Positions 44,640 through 54,609 are shown, counted from the stretch's first letter. The stretch is DNA of 64,000 bases from Alkalihalobacterium sp048323755 (GCF_048323755.1 NZ_JBLWFS010000002.1:62001-126000), one strand, 5' to 3'. Numbers and translations: made by a program. Notes: generated by a model from the sequence alone, not told the origin.

Positions 44640-45755
44640 TTAACTCTTAAAAGCTCGCTTCACTTTTGCAAAAAAGTTATCGTGCTGTTCATCGACCTCA
44701 GTCCCACTTAGTTTACCAAACTCTCGTAATAAATCTTTTTGTTTGTCTGATAAGTTTTTCGGTGTAATCACTTTAACTTTCACATGCTGATCTCCTTGAC
44801 CACGACCATGAATGTTTGGTACACCTTTTCCTCTTAAGCGGAAACTTGATCCCGTTTGCGTACCTGCAGGAATTTTCAACTTCACTTTTCCTTCTAATGT
44901 CGGTACTTCAATTTCATCGCCAAGTGCAGCTTGAACGAATGTTATTGGCATATCACAATATATATCATCACCTGAACGAGTAAAGAACTCATGAGGTTTA
45001 ACGTTAAATACAATATATAAGTCTCCAGGAGGCCCACCATTTACCCCAGCTTCTCCTTGACCCGTATGACGAATTTGTTGACCATGATCTATACCTGCTG
45101 GAATGCGAACTTTAAGCTTTTTACGCTTAGTTACTGTACCCTCTCCACGGCATGTTGAACATTTTTCCTTAATAAATTTACCCGTTCCGCTACAATGATT
45201 ACAAACACGACGATTAACAATTCGACCAAATGGCGTATTTTGTTCTACGTTTAATTGACCGCTTCCTCCACAGTGCGAACATGTCTCAGGTTTCGTTCCC
45301 GGTTTAGCCCCAGACCCTGTACACGTTGAACATGTTTCTTCACGAGGAATTTCGATTTCAGTTTCTTTACCGAATACCGCTTCTTTAAAATCGATCGTCA
45401 TCGTATATTGTAAATCAGCACCTTGTCGAGGAGCGTTTGGATTTCTACGTCCACCGCCGCCTCCTCCAAAGAACATATCAAAAATATCCCCAAAACCGCC
45501 GAAATCACCAGCTCCGCCGCCACCGAAACCTTGGTTTGGATCTGTGTGACCAAATTGATCGTAGTGCGCTCTTTTTTGTGAGTCGCTTAACGTATCATAG
45601 GCAGACTTCACTTCTTTAAACTTTTCCTCCGCATCCGCGGCTTTATTAACGTCTGGATGATATTTACGTGCTAATTTTCGGTAGGCTTTCTTAATTTCAT
45701 CTTCTGAAGCGTTCTTGTCGACTCCAAGCACTTCATAAAAATCTCGCTTGCTCAT
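44640..45755 (-). CDS. dnaJ: Chaperone DnaJ
   Basis: The product is 371 aa from the ATG at 45755. The J domain includes HPD (KYHPDVN), followed by a Gly/Phe-rich linker (~75-105), four CxxCxGxG zinc repeats (CSTCTGSG, CSHCGGSG, CNHCSGTG, CSTCRGEG) and the C-terminal substrate domains. DnaJ delivers substrates to DnaK and stimulates its ATPase. A terminator-like hairpin separates it from dnaK. Confidence 0.98.
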   Translation of the reverse strand: MSKRDFYEVLGVDKNASEDEIKKAYRKLARKYHPDVNKAADAEEKFKEVKSAYDTLSDSQKRAHYDQFGHTDPNQGFGGGGAGDFGGFGDIFDMFFGGGGGGRRNPNAPRQGADLQYTMTIDFKEAVFGKETEIEIPREETCSTCTGSGAKPGTKPETCSHCGGSGQLNVEQNTPFGRIVNRRVCNHCSGTGKFIKEKCSTCRGEGTVTKRKKLKVRIPAGIDHGQQIRHTGQGEAGVNGGPPGDLYIVFNVKPHEFFTRSGDDIYCDMPITFVQAALGDEIEVPTLEGKVKLKIPAGTQTGSSFRLRGKGVPNIHGRGQGDQHVKVKVITPKNLSDKQKDLLREFGKLSGTEVDEQHDNFFAKVKRAFKS

Positions 45756-45882
45756 CCTATCCACTCCCGATTTTTTTACATAACAGTAATCATACCACAT
45801 TAGGTGTCGTTCAAAAAGGTTAGACAAATTCCAATCTAGATATTTTATCCCTCCATTTTAAAACGAGTGCCTAATTAGATGT

Positions 45883-45921
45883 AAAAAGCCAAAGCCAAGA
45901 AAGCCTGACTTTGACTTTTTT
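45883..45921 (-). terminator. Terminator-like hairpin between dnaK and dnaJ
   Basis: Arms at 45905-45921 and 45883-45899 pair on the minus strand with several G-U wobbles and end in five Ts. It starts 22 bases past the dnaK stop and probably lets only part of the transcript enter dnaJ. Confidence 0.75.
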
Positions 45922-45943
45922 CAATAGAAGTATCTAAAGACTG

Positions 45944-47788
45944 TTATTTCTTGTCGTTATCATTTACTTCTTCGTAATCTGCATCAAAAACATTCTCATC
46001 GGCTTGTTGTGCGCCAGCACCTTCAGCTCCTGCTTCACCTTGTGCTTGTTGTGCAGCTTGAGCTGCTTGCTCATAAAGTTTTGTTGAAAGCTGTTGAACT
46101 ACTTCTTGAAGCTCATCTTTTGCCGTACGGATCGCATCAAGATCAGTACCTTCTAATGCTGTTTTCACTTTATCTTTTGCTTCGTTTGCTTTGTCAATTT
46201 CAGCTTGCTCTACTTTATCACCAAGATCTTTTAACGTTTTTTCAGTCGTAAATACTAAGTGATCTGCTTCGTTACGAAGTTCAGCTTCTTCACGGCGCTT
46301 CTTATCATCCTCAGCGTTCGCTTCTGCTTCTTTCACCATTTTTTCGATTTCATCATCTGATAAACCAGAAGAAGAAGTGATCGTGATTGATTGCTCTTTA
46401 TTTGTTCCTAAGTCCTTCGCTCTTACGTTTACAATTCCGTTTGCATCGATGTCAAATGATACTTCGATTTGCGGAACACCACGTGGAGCTGGAGGAATAT
46501 CTGTTAATTGGAAACGACCTAATGTTTTATTGTATGCAGCCATCTCACGCTCACCTTGTAAAACATGGATATCAACGGCTGTTTGGTTATCAGCTGCTGT
46601 TGAGAACGTTTGTGACTTACTTGTTGGGATCGTTGTGTTACGGTCAATTAGTTTAGTAAATACGCCACCCATTGTTTCAATACCAAGTGATAGCGGTGTT
46701 ACGTCAAGTAAAACCACATCTTTAACGTCTCCAGTTAATACACCAGCTTGAACTGCTGCACCAAGAGCAACTACTTCATCTGGGTTTACACCTTTATGCG
46801 GATCTTTTCCTGTAAGCTTTTTAATTTCATCTTGTACTGCAGGAATACGAGTCGAACCACCTACTAAGACAACACGATCGATTTCACTTGCAGAAAGACC
46901 TGAATCTTGAAGAGCACGGCGAGTTGGGCCTAATGTGCGTTCTACTAGATCAGCAGATAACTCTTCAAATTTAGCACGGCTTAAGCTTAGCTCTAAGTGT
47001 TTAGGACCTGTCGCATCAGCTGTAATAAATGGTAATGAAATTTGTGTTTGTGTTACACCTGAAAGATCTTTTTTCGCTTTTTCAGCAGCGTCTTTTAAAC
47101 GTTGCATAGCCATTTTATCTTGAGAAAGATCAATTCCATTGTCTTTTTTGAATTGCTCTACTAAATGATCAATGATTACTTGGTCAAAGTCATCTCCACC
47201 AAGTTTGTTGTCACCAGAAGTTGCTTTAACTTCGAAGAAACCATCACCTAGCTCAAGGATAGAAACGTCAAATGTTCCACCACCAAGGTCATATACTAGG
47301 ATCGTTTGATCTTCTTCTTTTTCAAGGCCATAAGCAAGTGCTGCTGCTGTTGGCTCATTTACAATACGTTCAACTTCTAGACCCGCAATCTTACCAGCGT
47401 CTTTAGTCGCTTGACGTTGAGCGTCATTGAAGTAAGCTGGTACTGTAATTACTGCCTTTGTTACAGTCTCACCTAAATAGCTTTCCGCATCTGATTTTAA
47501 TTTTTGTAGGATGATCGCTGAAAGTTCTTGAGGACTAAATTGTTTACCTTCAATTTCTTCCTTATGATCTGTACCCATGAAGCGTTTGATTGAAATAACT
47601 GTGTTTGGGTTCGTGATTGCTTGACGCTTTGCTACTTCCCCAACTAAACGCTCACCATCTTTGAACGCTACTACTGAAGGCGTCGTACGGTTTCCTTCTG
47701 CATTTGGAATAACAACCGCTTCTCCACCTTCCATTACAGCAACACACGAGTTTGTTGTACCTAAGTCAATACCGATAACTTTACTCAT
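45944..47788 (-). CDS. dnaK: Molecular chaperone DnaK (Hsp70)
   Basis: The product is 614 aa. It begins MSKVIGIDLGTTNSCVAVMEGG, with the ATPase motifs VYDLGGGTFDVSIL and VLVGGSTRIPAVQ, the interdomain linker DVVLLDVTPLSLGIE and an acidic/Gln-rich lid end (QAQGEAGAEGAGAQQADENVF). It folds and protects proteins with GrpE and DnaJ. It is third in hrcA-grpE-dnaK-dnaJ under CIRCE control. Confidence 0.99.
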   Translation of the reverse strand: MSKVIGIDLGTTNSCVAVMEGGEAVVIPNAEGNRTTPSVVAFKDGERLVGEVAKRQAITNPNTVISIKRFMGTDHKEEIEGKQFSPQELSAIILQKLKSDAESYLGETVTKAVITVPAYFNDAQRQATKDAGKIAGLEVERIVNEPTAAALAYGLEKEEDQTILVYDLGGGTFDVSILELGDGFFEVKATSGDNKLGGDDFDQVIIDHLVEQFKKDNGIDLSQDKMAMQRLKDAAEKAKKDLSGVTQTQISLPFITADATGPKHLELSLSRAKFEELSADLVERTLGPTRRALQDSGLSASEIDRVVLVGGSTRIPAVQDEIKKLTGKDPHKGVNPDEVVALGAAVQAGVLTGDVKDVVLLDVTPLSLGIETMGGVFTKLIDRNTTIPTSKSQTFSTAADNQTAVDIHVLQGEREMAAYNKTLGRFQLTDIPPAPRGVPQIEVSFDIDANGIVNVRAKDLGTNKEQSITITSSSGLSDDEIEKMVKEAEANAEDDKKRREEAELRNEADHLVFTTEKTLKDLGDKVEQAEIDKANEAKDKVKTALEGTDLDAIRTAKDELQEVVQQLSTKLYEQAAQAAQQAQGEAGAEGAGAQQADENVFDADYEEVNDNDKK

Positions 47789-47855
47789 TTTGTAACTCCT
47801 CCATTCGAATCAATTCAATTTTATTTAAGTTCTTTTATGTAGTGCATTAAATGCA

Positions 47856-48425
47856 TTAACCGTTCACTTTAACCATTGACGGTCTAATCACTCTGTCTTT
47901 TAATTTATATCCTTTTTGGAATTCTTCTACGACTGTATTCGGCTCGTGTCCATCTTCTTGAACTTGCATAACTGCTTGGTGTAAGTGTGGGTCAAATGTT
48001 TGTCCAACAGATGCAATGACTTCCACGCCTTCTTTTTGCAGTCCATCTTGAAGTTGGCGATAAACCATTTCCATGCCTTGAAGTAACGTTTTCGTTTCTT
48101 CATTGGCTGGATCTACCGCTAAAGCTCGCTCAAAGTTATCTAGTACGGGTAATAGTTCTTCTACTAGACTTTGTGCTCTATATTTTGCAGCCGCTTCTTT
48201 TTCTTCTTTTGTACGACGGCGGAAATTATCATAGTCGGCATGAATACGTAACAAACGACTGTTTAACTCAGCAACTTGTTGCTCTAGTCCATGTACCTTT
48301 TGTTGTTCTTCCGAAAGTTCTTCAGTCACTTCCGTTTGTTCAACTTCACTTTCAGGTTGTTCATTTACTTGTTCAGAAGTTTGTTCTTCAACTATTGTTT
48401 CAGTTTGATTTTTTTCCTGTTCCAA
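47856..48425 (-). CDS. grpE: Nucleotide exchange factor GrpE
   Basis: The product is 189 aa from a TTG at 48425, five bases after GGAGGTGA; the in-frame GTG at 48434 lies within that SD. An acidic, Gln/Glu-rich N-terminus (~1-45) is followed by the long helix LRIHADYDNFRRRTKEEKEAAAKY and the beta domain ending GYKLKDRVIRPSMVKVNG. It releases ADP from DnaK. Confidence 0.97.
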   Translation of the reverse strand: MEQEKNQTETIVEEQTSEQVNEQPESEVEQTEVTEELSEEQQKVHGLEQQVAELNSRLLRIHADYDNFRRRTKEEKEAAAKYRAQSLVEELLPVLDNFERALAVDPANEETKTLLQGMEMVYRQLQDGLQKEGVEVIASVGQTFDPHLHQAVMQVQEDGHEPNTVVEEFQKGYKLKDRVIRPSMVKVNG

Positions 48426-48525
48426 CCTGTTCACCTCCCGTATTTATAAAGTCATATATTAGAATGACATGACTTTTTAGCTGTGGGGAAAACGTCCCCA
48501 CAACTAATTGTCAATATTACCATTC

Positions 48526-49557
48526 CTACCCTCTTTGATACAAGTGAGTTAATAATTTCGTTAAATCTTTAGAAATATAATCAACGAGTCCAATGACTCG
48601 ACGATATTCCATCCTTGTGGGTCCAAGGATCCCTACCGTTCCCATATGTTTTCCACCAATTGAGTAGGATGCTGTGATAATACTGCAGTTTTCTAAAGCA
48701 TCCATATTTGTCTCATGACCAATCTTTACTTGGATTCCTGAGGACTCTGAACGGAAAATTTGCTGAACGAGTGTATCCTCTTCTAAAATGTTCATCAGGT
48801 GTCTAACTTTTTCTACATCGCGAAATTCTGGTTGAGTTAGTAAATTGGTTTTCCCACCATAAAACACTTTATCATTCCTATCGGTTTGAAACGTTGTCTG
48901 AAACATTTGTAAAATGGCTTTGTGGTTGTATAGATGCTCTTTAAAAATAATAGCCACTTCATTATTTAATTTTTCCCTTAATTGATAGAGCGGTACACCT
49001 TTTAAGCGGTCATTTAAGATATTAACGACTTTTTCCATTTCCGAAGGGTTCATCCCCTCTGGAATTTTAATCGAAAAGTTCTCAACATGGCCTGTGTCGG
49101 TCACGAGAATAAAAACAGCTTTCCGATCTGAAAGTGGAATAATTTGTACATGCTTTAAAGAAGCCTCAAACATTTCAGGACCGAGTACGATGGAAATATA
49201 ACTCGTAACTTGTGACAATATTTTTGCTGACTGTTGAATAACTTGTTCAGCTTCTTCTTTCTTACTAGAAAAAAGCGTTTCTACCTTTTCGATTTCTTCA
49301 CCAGTCAAACGGTGAGGCATTAACATGTGATCAACATAATAGCGATACCCTTTGTGCGACGGTATTCGTCCAGCAGAACTATGAGGCTTCTCTATATAGC
49401 CTTGTTCCTCTAAATCAGCCATTTCGTTACGAATGGTCGCTGCACTGTACTCAACGTCCTCACGTTTTGAAATGCTGCGTGAACCGACTGGCTCTGCAGA
49501 ACGAATGTAATCATCAACTATTGCTTGCAAAATTAAAAATTGTCGTTCTGTCAACAT
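48526..49557 (-). CDS. hrcA: Heat-inducible transcription repressor HrcA
   Basis: The product is 343 aa. The N-terminal winged helix (MLTERQFLILQAIVDDYIRSAEPVGSRSISK) and GAF-like core are typical. HrcA binds CIRCE and is kept active by GroE. The ATG at 49557 follows AGAGGTGA. It is first in the operon and represses it through the CIRCE just upstream. Confidence 0.98.
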   Translation of the reverse strand: MLTERQFLILQAIVDDYIRSAEPVGSRSISKREDVEYSAATIRNEMADLEEQGYIEKPHSSAGRIPSHKGYRYYVDHMLMPHRLTGEEIEKVETLFSSKKEEAEQVIQQSAKILSQVTSYISIVLGPEMFEASLKHVQIIPLSDRKAVFILVTDTGHVENFSIKIPEGMNPSEMEKVVNILNDRLKGVPLYQLREKLNNEVAIIFKEHLYNHKAILQMFQTTFQTDRNDKVFYGGKTNLLTQPEFRDVEKVRHLMNILEEDTLVQQIFRSESSGIQVKIGHETNMDALENCSIITASYSIGGKHMGTVGILGPTRMEYRRVIGLVDYISKDLTKLLTHLYQRG

Positions 49558-49572
49558 CCCAAATCACCTCTG

Positions 49573-49599
49573 TTAGCACTCTAATGTATCGAGTGCTAA
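49573..49599. promoter_or_regulatory. CIRCE operator of the dnaK operon
   Basis: TTAGCACTC, nine bases, GAGTGCTAA is the exact consensus for HrcA. It lies between the promoter and the hrcA ribosome site. Confidence 0.98.
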
Positions 49600-49609
49600 A
49601 TCTAAAATA

Positions 49610-49638
49610 AAATTATCAAAAAGGTCATTTTTTGTCAA
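49610..49638 (-). promoter_or_regulatory. Sigma-A promoter of hrcA-grpE-dnaK-dnaJ
   Basis: TTGACA (49638-49633), 17 bases, TAATTT (49615-49610) on the minus strand. The start point falls just before or within CIRCE, the usual geometry for HrcA repression. Confidence 0.88.
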
Positions 49639-49648
49639 CTAGTAGACA

Positions 49649-50791
49649 CTACTCTACCACTAAAAATTGTTCAAAAACTTCATTGGCTAAGAAAACACCT
49701 TTTCTTGTTAAGCTTACTCGGTCTTGTGTAACTTCAATTAATTGACGTGCTACTAATTGTTCAATTTGCTTCTGATACACATCTGTTAACTGTACTCCAT
49801 ACCGTTCAAAGAACCTTTGCTTAGAAACTCCCTCGAGCATCCTCAACCCCATAAACATTTCTTCTTCCATCCGCTCTTTCTTACTCAGTTTGTGAGCCTC
49901 AAATCTTGCTTGTTTCTTCTCCGTTATAGATTGGATATATTTTTGCACCGGTCCAATATTCGCGTAGCGGACACCGTTGATATACCCGTGTGCACCTGCA
50001 CCCATTCCAAAATATTCTTCATTATTCCAATAAATGATATTGTGCTTACTTTCATAACCTGGCTTTGCAAAATTACTAATTTCATATTGATTGTATCCAT
50101 GCACGTTCATTTGTTCAATCAATCGTTCATACATAACGGCTTCTTCATCTTCTGTAGGAAGAGGCAGTTTTCCTTTTCTTAAAAGATTATAAAAAACCGT
50201 CTTTTCTTCAACTTTCAACGAGTAAGCAGAAAAATGTTCAATTTCTAATGAAAAAGCTTTTTTTAAAGTATCGTCGAATGCTTCCATTGTTTGTTCCGGT
50301 AGTCCAAACATAAGGTCCACCGTTAAGTTGTTAAACCCTTTTTGTCTCGCTCGCTCAATGGTTTTATAAATATCTTCAGGCTGATGGGTTCGTCCAATTT
50401 TCTTTAATAGGAGCGAGTCAAATGTCTGGACCCCAATACTTAATCGATTTACGCCATAATCTCGTAAAACATTCAGCTGGTCTTCATTCACTCCACCTGG
50501 ATTTACCTCAACCGTCCATTCTTTTAATCGGTGGGTTAGCGAAAAGCGATTATGCAAACTAGATAGCACCTTCTCTAATTGTTGCGCGGATAGAGCGGTC
50601 GGTGTTCCTCCCCCGATATAAATCGTCTGAATCGGTTCAGTTAAATACTTATCGGCTGCATCGGCTAGTTCGCTATCGAGAGCTTGAATATATTCATCGA
50701 CGGGCTGTCCCTGTAAAAATACTTTATTAAAATCACAATAATGACAAATGTGTTCACAAAAAGGAATGTGAACGTAAATCGCTGTCGGCAT
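49649..50791 (-). CDS. hemW: Heme chaperone HemW (radical SAM, HemN-like)
   Basis: The product is 380 aa. The radical-SAM cysteines are C12-x3-C16-x2-C19 (FCEHICHYCDF), followed by IYIGGGTPT and the HemW C-terminal domain. HemW proteins lack coproporphyrinogen dehydrogenase activity and insert heme into respiratory proteins. It lies between lepA and hrcA, as in B. subtilis (yqeR). The ATG at 50791 has TAGGAAGA upstream. Confidence 0.93.
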   Translation of the reverse strand: MPTAIYVHIPFCEHICHYCDFNKVFLQGQPVDEYIQALDSELADAADKYLTEPIQTIYIGGGTPTALSAQQLEKVLSSLHNRFSLTHRLKEWTVEVNPGGVNEDQLNVLRDYGVNRLSIGVQTFDSLLLKKIGRTHQPEDIYKTIERARQKGFNNLTVDLMFGLPEQTMEAFDDTLKKAFSLEIEHFSAYSLKVEEKTVFYNLLRKGKLPLPTEDEEAVMYERLIEQMNVHGYNQYEISNFAKPGYESKHNIIYWNNEEYFGMGAGAHGYINGVRYANIGPVQKYIQSITEKKQARFEAHKLSKKERMEEEMFMGLRMLEGVSKQRFFERYGVQLTDVYQKQIEQLVARQLIEVTQDRVSLTRKGVFLANEVFEQFLVVE

Positions 50792-50914
50792 GGTCTTCCT
50801 ACTTTCTATGAAAAGATAAAGACATTAGAACACACAATGTCATCTCTCTTATTCATTAGTTATCGTTCTTGATCAAAATTACACCTAGGAATCGAAAAAA
50901 CTTTCTTAGGTGGT

Positions 50915-50947
50915 AAAAAACCGCAGGATTTTTAGGCCTGCGGTTTT
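50915..50947 (-). terminator. Intrinsic terminator after lepA
   Basis: Arms of 11 bp (50937-50947 and 50917-50927), a nine-base loop and a T-run on the minus strand. It lies 28 bases past the lepA stop. Confidence 0.9.
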
Positions 50948-50974
50948 GCTTAGTCTATAAGTTAGTAAATCCAG

Positions 50975-52816
50975 TTATTTCGAAGGGTTCGAATCGTCCA
51001 TACGCAATACGGCCATAAATGCTTCTTGCGGTACTTCTACACTACCAACACTCTTCATACGCTTTTTACCTTCTTTTTGCTTTTCAAGAAGTTTACGTTT
51101 ACGAGAAATATCTCCCCCGTAACATTTCGCTAAAACGTTTTTACGCATTGCTTTAATCGTTGAACGTGCAATAATCTTTTGCCCTATACTTGCTTGAACA
51201 GGCACTTCGAATTGTTGTCGCGGAATAAGTTCTTTTAACTTCTCAACGATAATTTTTCCACGATCGTAAGCAGAATCACGGTGAACAATGACCGATAAGG
51301 CATCCACCTTTTCAGCATTTAATAGGATATCCATCTTCACTAGTTTCGATTCCTTATAGCCAATTAACTCATAATCAAACGAAGCATAGCCTTTTGTATT
51401 TGATTTTAATTGATCAAAGAAATCATAAACGATCTCAGACAACGGAATATCATAAACGATGGATACTCGGTTTTCATCTAAATATTGCATATCGATAAAA
51501 ATACCGCGCTTGCCTTGGCAAAGCTCCATAACCGCACCAACATAATCGTTTGGCACCATCACTTTTGCTTTAACATAAGGCTCTTCAATTCGCTCAATCT
51601 TTTGTGGATCCGGCATTTTCGATGGATTATCAATTTCTAATACTTCTCCATCTGTTTGGTAAACGGAATACACAACACTAGGCGCTGTCGTTATAAGGTC
51701 TATATTAAATTCTCTTTCAATACGCTCTTGGATGATCTCCATGTGAAGTAACCCTAAGAAACCACAACGGAAACCAAAGCCTAAAGCTTGCGACGTTTCC
51801 GGCTCAAATTGTAAAGACGCATCATTTAATTGGAGACGCTCTAACGCTTCACGTAAATCATTATAATCTGCTGTATCAATAGGATAAATACCACAGAATA
51901 CCATTGGGTTCATTTTACGGTAACCAGGTAACGCAGCATCAGCAGGATTATCTGCAAGTGTAACGGTATCACCGACACGACAGTCACTTACATTCTTAAT
52001 TGAAGCTGTTAAGAAACCTACGTCACCAACAGTTAATTCATCGCGACGAGTTGGTTTCGGCGTGTATACTCCAACTTCATTTACTTCAAACTCTTTCCCT
52101 GTTGCCATCATTCGAACCTTTTGACCAGGCTTAACCGTACCTTCAATAATTCGGATATACGCAATAACACCACGATACGAATCATACAAAGAGTCAAAAA
52201 TTAATGCCTTTAATGGTGCTTCAGGATCCCCAGTTGGTGCTGGTACTTTTTCTACTACTTGCTCTAAAATTTCTTCGATCCCAATGCCATTTTTGGCAGA
52301 CGCAAGAACAGCATCAGAAGCATCCAAACCAATGACATCTTCTACTTCTTTTTTCACTCGTTCAGGCTCAGCACTTGGTAAATCAATCTTGTTAATGACT
52401 GGTAAAATCTCTAAGTCATTATCTAAAGCTAGATAAACATTCGCAAGTGTTTGAGCTTCAATTCCTTGAGCTGCATCGACGATAAGCAGAGCCCCTTCAC
52501 ACGCCGCTAAACTTCGTGAGACCTCATACGTAAAGTCGACGTGTCCTGGTGTATCAATCAGGTGAAAAATATACTCTTCGCCATCGCTTGCTTTATAAGT
52601 AAGCTGTACAGCATTTAATTTTATTGTAATTCCACGTTCACGTTCTAAATCCATCGAGTCGAGAATTTGTTCTTTCATTTCGCGTTGCGTTAACGCACTC
52701 GTCTTCTCTAGAATTCGGTCCGCTAACGTTGATTTTCCATGATCGATATGAGCAATAATCGAAAAGTTTCTAATTTTCGATCTGCGCGCTAAACGTTGTT
52801 CTTTATTCATAGTCAT
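50975..52816 (-). CDS. lepA: Elongation factor 4 (LepA)
   Basis: The product is 613 aa. The start is the ATG at 52816, five bases after AGGAG; an ATG two codons on is possible. GTPase motifs are AHIDHGKSTL, DTPGHVDF and NKIDLP, and the LepA-specific C-terminal domain contains YGGDISRKRKLLEKQKEGKKRM. It acts on stalled or mistranslocated ribosomes and in initiation. It is a single-gene unit with its own terminator. Confidence 0.98.
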   Translation of the reverse strand: MTMNKEQRLARRSKIRNFSIIAHIDHGKSTLADRILEKTSALTQREMKEQILDSMDLERERGITIKLNAVQLTYKASDGEEYIFHLIDTPGHVDFTYEVSRSLAACEGALLIVDAAQGIEAQTLANVYLALDNDLEILPVINKIDLPSAEPERVKKEVEDVIGLDASDAVLASAKNGIGIEEILEQVVEKVPAPTGDPEAPLKALIFDSLYDSYRGVIAYIRIIEGTVKPGQKVRMMATGKEFEVNEVGVYTPKPTRRDELTVGDVGFLTASIKNVSDCRVGDTVTLADNPADAALPGYRKMNPMVFCGIYPIDTADYNDLREALERLQLNDASLQFEPETSQALGFGFRCGFLGLLHMEIIQERIEREFNIDLITTAPSVVYSVYQTDGEVLEIDNPSKMPDPQKIERIEEPYVKAKVMVPNDYVGAVMELCQGKRGIFIDMQYLDENRVSIVYDIPLSEIVYDFFDQLKSNTKGYASFDYELIGYKESKLVKMDILLNAEKVDALSVIVHRDSAYDRGKIIVEKLKELIPRQQFEVPVQASIGQKIIARSTIKAMRKNVLAKCYGGDISRKRKLLEKQKEGKKRMKSVGSVEVPQEAFMAVLRMDDSNPSK

Positions 52817-52892
52817 TATCACTCCTATATGCACTAAGTTTGATTATACCAATGTGTTGCTCTTCCTTCAATAACCGTAGTGATCTGGAGGG

Positions 52893-52930
52893 TAAAAAAA
52901 TAAAAACCTCTGCCTATATAGACAGAAGTT
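52893..52930 (-). terminator. Intrinsic terminator after yqxA
   Basis: A 10-bp stem with G-U pairs (52921-52930 with 52905-52914) and a six-base loop is followed by a broken but long T-rich tract on the minus strand. It separates yqxA from lepA. Confidence 0.82.
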
Positions 52931-52943
52931 TATTGATTATTCG

Positions 52944-53336
52944 TTAATTGTTGAGCCAACCGTGAATAATTCCTGTAATGGCTGAAACGGTATGGTAAAC
53001 GATTAGTTCTAGTAGTTCTCCTATATTTGAACCGAGCTCAGAATAAAAATTAAAAGCACCGACATCCGCAGCGAGTTGCTGTTTCTCTTGTAATTCTTGG
53101 GTTGTTTTTACTCGTTCTTGTGTAGACTGCTCGTTTTCAGGTGGTGGTACGGTTTTCTTCTCATCTCTCACTTCTTGTTTTTCAATTGACGGGGAGGAAG
53201 GTGCCGTGACCGTCTGTTCTGCTTCCTTTTTGCCAAACAGGCTTAATGTTCCTTCATTTGCTTGGTGAATTCCAAAGACAACTCCAAACAATAAGATCGT
53301 TAGTACAAAAAATGTTTTAAGCAAAAATTTGGTCAT
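52944..53336 (-). CDS. yqxA: YqxA family (DUF3679) membrane-anchored protein
   Basis: The product is 130 aa. It has an N-terminal membrane helix (~4-24), a Pro/Glu/Lys/Gln-rich variable middle (~40-85) and a conserved hydrophobic C-terminus (AFNFYSELGSNIGELLELIVYHTVSAITGIIHGWLN). It lies between spoIIP and lepA, exactly where yqxA is in B. subtilis. The function is unknown; joint expression with spoIIP suggests a sporulation link. Confidence 0.88.
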   Translation of the reverse strand: MTKFLLKTFFVLTILLFGVVFGIHQANEGTLSLFGKKEAEQTVTAPSSPSIEKQEVRDEKKTVPPPENEQSTQERVKTTQELQEKQQLAADVGAFNFYSELGSNIGELLELIVYHTVSAITGIIHGWLNN

Positions 53337-53378
53337 CCCTCTTCCTCCTCATCTTTTCCGGTTTTATATTTGCTGACG

Positions 53379-54551
53379 TTACTCTGTTGATACTTTTGCT
53401 TGCTCCCAGTAAAATTCACTAAATACTTCAGCAAAGGCATCCGCTGATCGGAAGTTTTCTTCCACTGAGTTTTCAACTCCACCAAACTCTATCAATATTG
53501 AATTCTCGTGTAAGTCTTGATTGTAGACGCCATTTCTGCCTATTCCACCCATTTCTACAACCCCGCGGCTTAAACCAGGGTATTTTTTCTCAAGTCGGTG
53601 GTGTAAGTCTTGAGCTAATTTCTTATTTCGTTCATTGTTTCGATTATCTCTTCCAATGACAAAGTATATTCGTGCATAATGTTCACCATTAATCGTAACT
53701 GTCGTATTATCTCTTAATAAAGAGTCACGGTGTAAATCGAAGAAAAAGTCTAATTGATCATTATTAGCCATTGCTTCTTTCACAAATTCTCTTGACGCCT
53801 CGTACGATCGATGATATTTCCAATCACGTTCATTCAATACGCTTTGAATGTCAGTACGATCGACATCCGTCCCTATGCCGTGATTTCTTAAAGATTGCCC
53901 TAATCTCTCACCAACAAGTGAAATATTGACTTCAGAGTGCCATGCTTCGTTCGGATTTGTTACACCCTTTAACTCTGGTAAAAACGACTCTCTTGTATGC
54001 GAATGAATAATATGAACCACTTTTCGGTCACCTGTTGTCATCTCAGGTTGCGCTTGATCTGTCGGCTTGTCCAACCCATCAAAAGAAGTTGTTGCCGCTT
54101 CTCGTTCTGCCATTAACACTTCCATTGGCGGTGCTGACTCAATGGGCATATTCGTGTAATCTGAACCTTCACCGGCAACGACGATATTCCCATCAAACAA
54201 TGCAAATCCGGGTAACTCCCTCCCCAACAAACTCCTCGGGTCATCGGGGTTTATACTCGTCGCCAGTTCAAATGCGATACTAGACAAATTAGGAGGTTCG
54301 CTTTCTTCAGGCAACGCCTGTTGAAAATATCTATTTTCCATCCCCATTAAGTAAACGAGGTTTTCTCCAGTAACTTGAGTTGTCCAACTATGAACCGTAG
54401 AAGAGGCCATGCCGTATCCTGGATCAATGGATGTTAACATGCCTGTAAATATAAAAACGGCGATAATACCAACAATAATAAAAACGGCAATTTTTCTAAG
54501 ACTTGTCCTATTTATTGAGATGGTCAAACCATGGAATCGGTTTCTCCTCAT
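53379..54551 (-). CDS. spoIIP: Stage II sporulation protein P
   Basis: The product is 390 aa from the ATG at 54551 (GGGTGGGAGT adjacent). One membrane helix (~20-42) is followed by an extracytoplasmic SpoIIP amidase/endopeptidase domain with HIIHSHTRESFLPEL, FFFDLHRDS and a late ILIEFGGVENS. It digests septal peptidoglycan during engulfment with SpoIID and SpoIIM. A sigma-E-type promoter precedes it. Confidence 0.95.
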   Translation of the reverse strand: MRRNRFHGLTISINRTSLRKIAVFIIVGIIAVFIFTGMLTSIDPGYGMASSTVHSWTTQVTGENLVYLMGMENRYFQQALPEESEPPNLSSIAFELATSINPDDPRSLLGRELPGFALFDGNIVVAGEGSDYTNMPIESAPPMEVLMAEREAATTSFDGLDKPTDQAQPEMTTGDRKVVHIIHSHTRESFLPELKGVTNPNEAWHSEVNISLVGERLGQSLRNHGIGTDVDRTDIQSVLNERDWKYHRSYEASREFVKEAMANNDQLDFFFDLHRDSLLRDNTTVTINGEHYARIYFVIGRDNRNNERNKKLAQDLHHRLEKKYPGLSRGVVEMGGIGRNGVYNQDLHENSILIEFGGVENSVEENFRSADAFAEVFSEFYWEQAKVSTE

Positions 54552-54580
54552 ACTCCCACCCTTTCGATTACTCTTATCAC

Positions 54581-54609
54581 AATCTATGTACAAGCTGTCT
54601 TGAATAGAA
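54581..54609 (-). promoter_or_regulatory. Probable sigma-E promoter of spoIIP
   Basis: TTCTATT (54609-54603), 14 bases, CATAGATT (54588-54581) on the minus strand is close to KMATATT-N14-CATACANT. It fits the known mother-cell expression of spoIIP. Confidence 0.6.

Noticed and set aside
44640..45827. Longer dnaJ start adding 24 residues
   Set aside because: The extension has no SD and dnaJ proteins start at MSKRDFYEVLGVD, here with a GGGAGTGG site.
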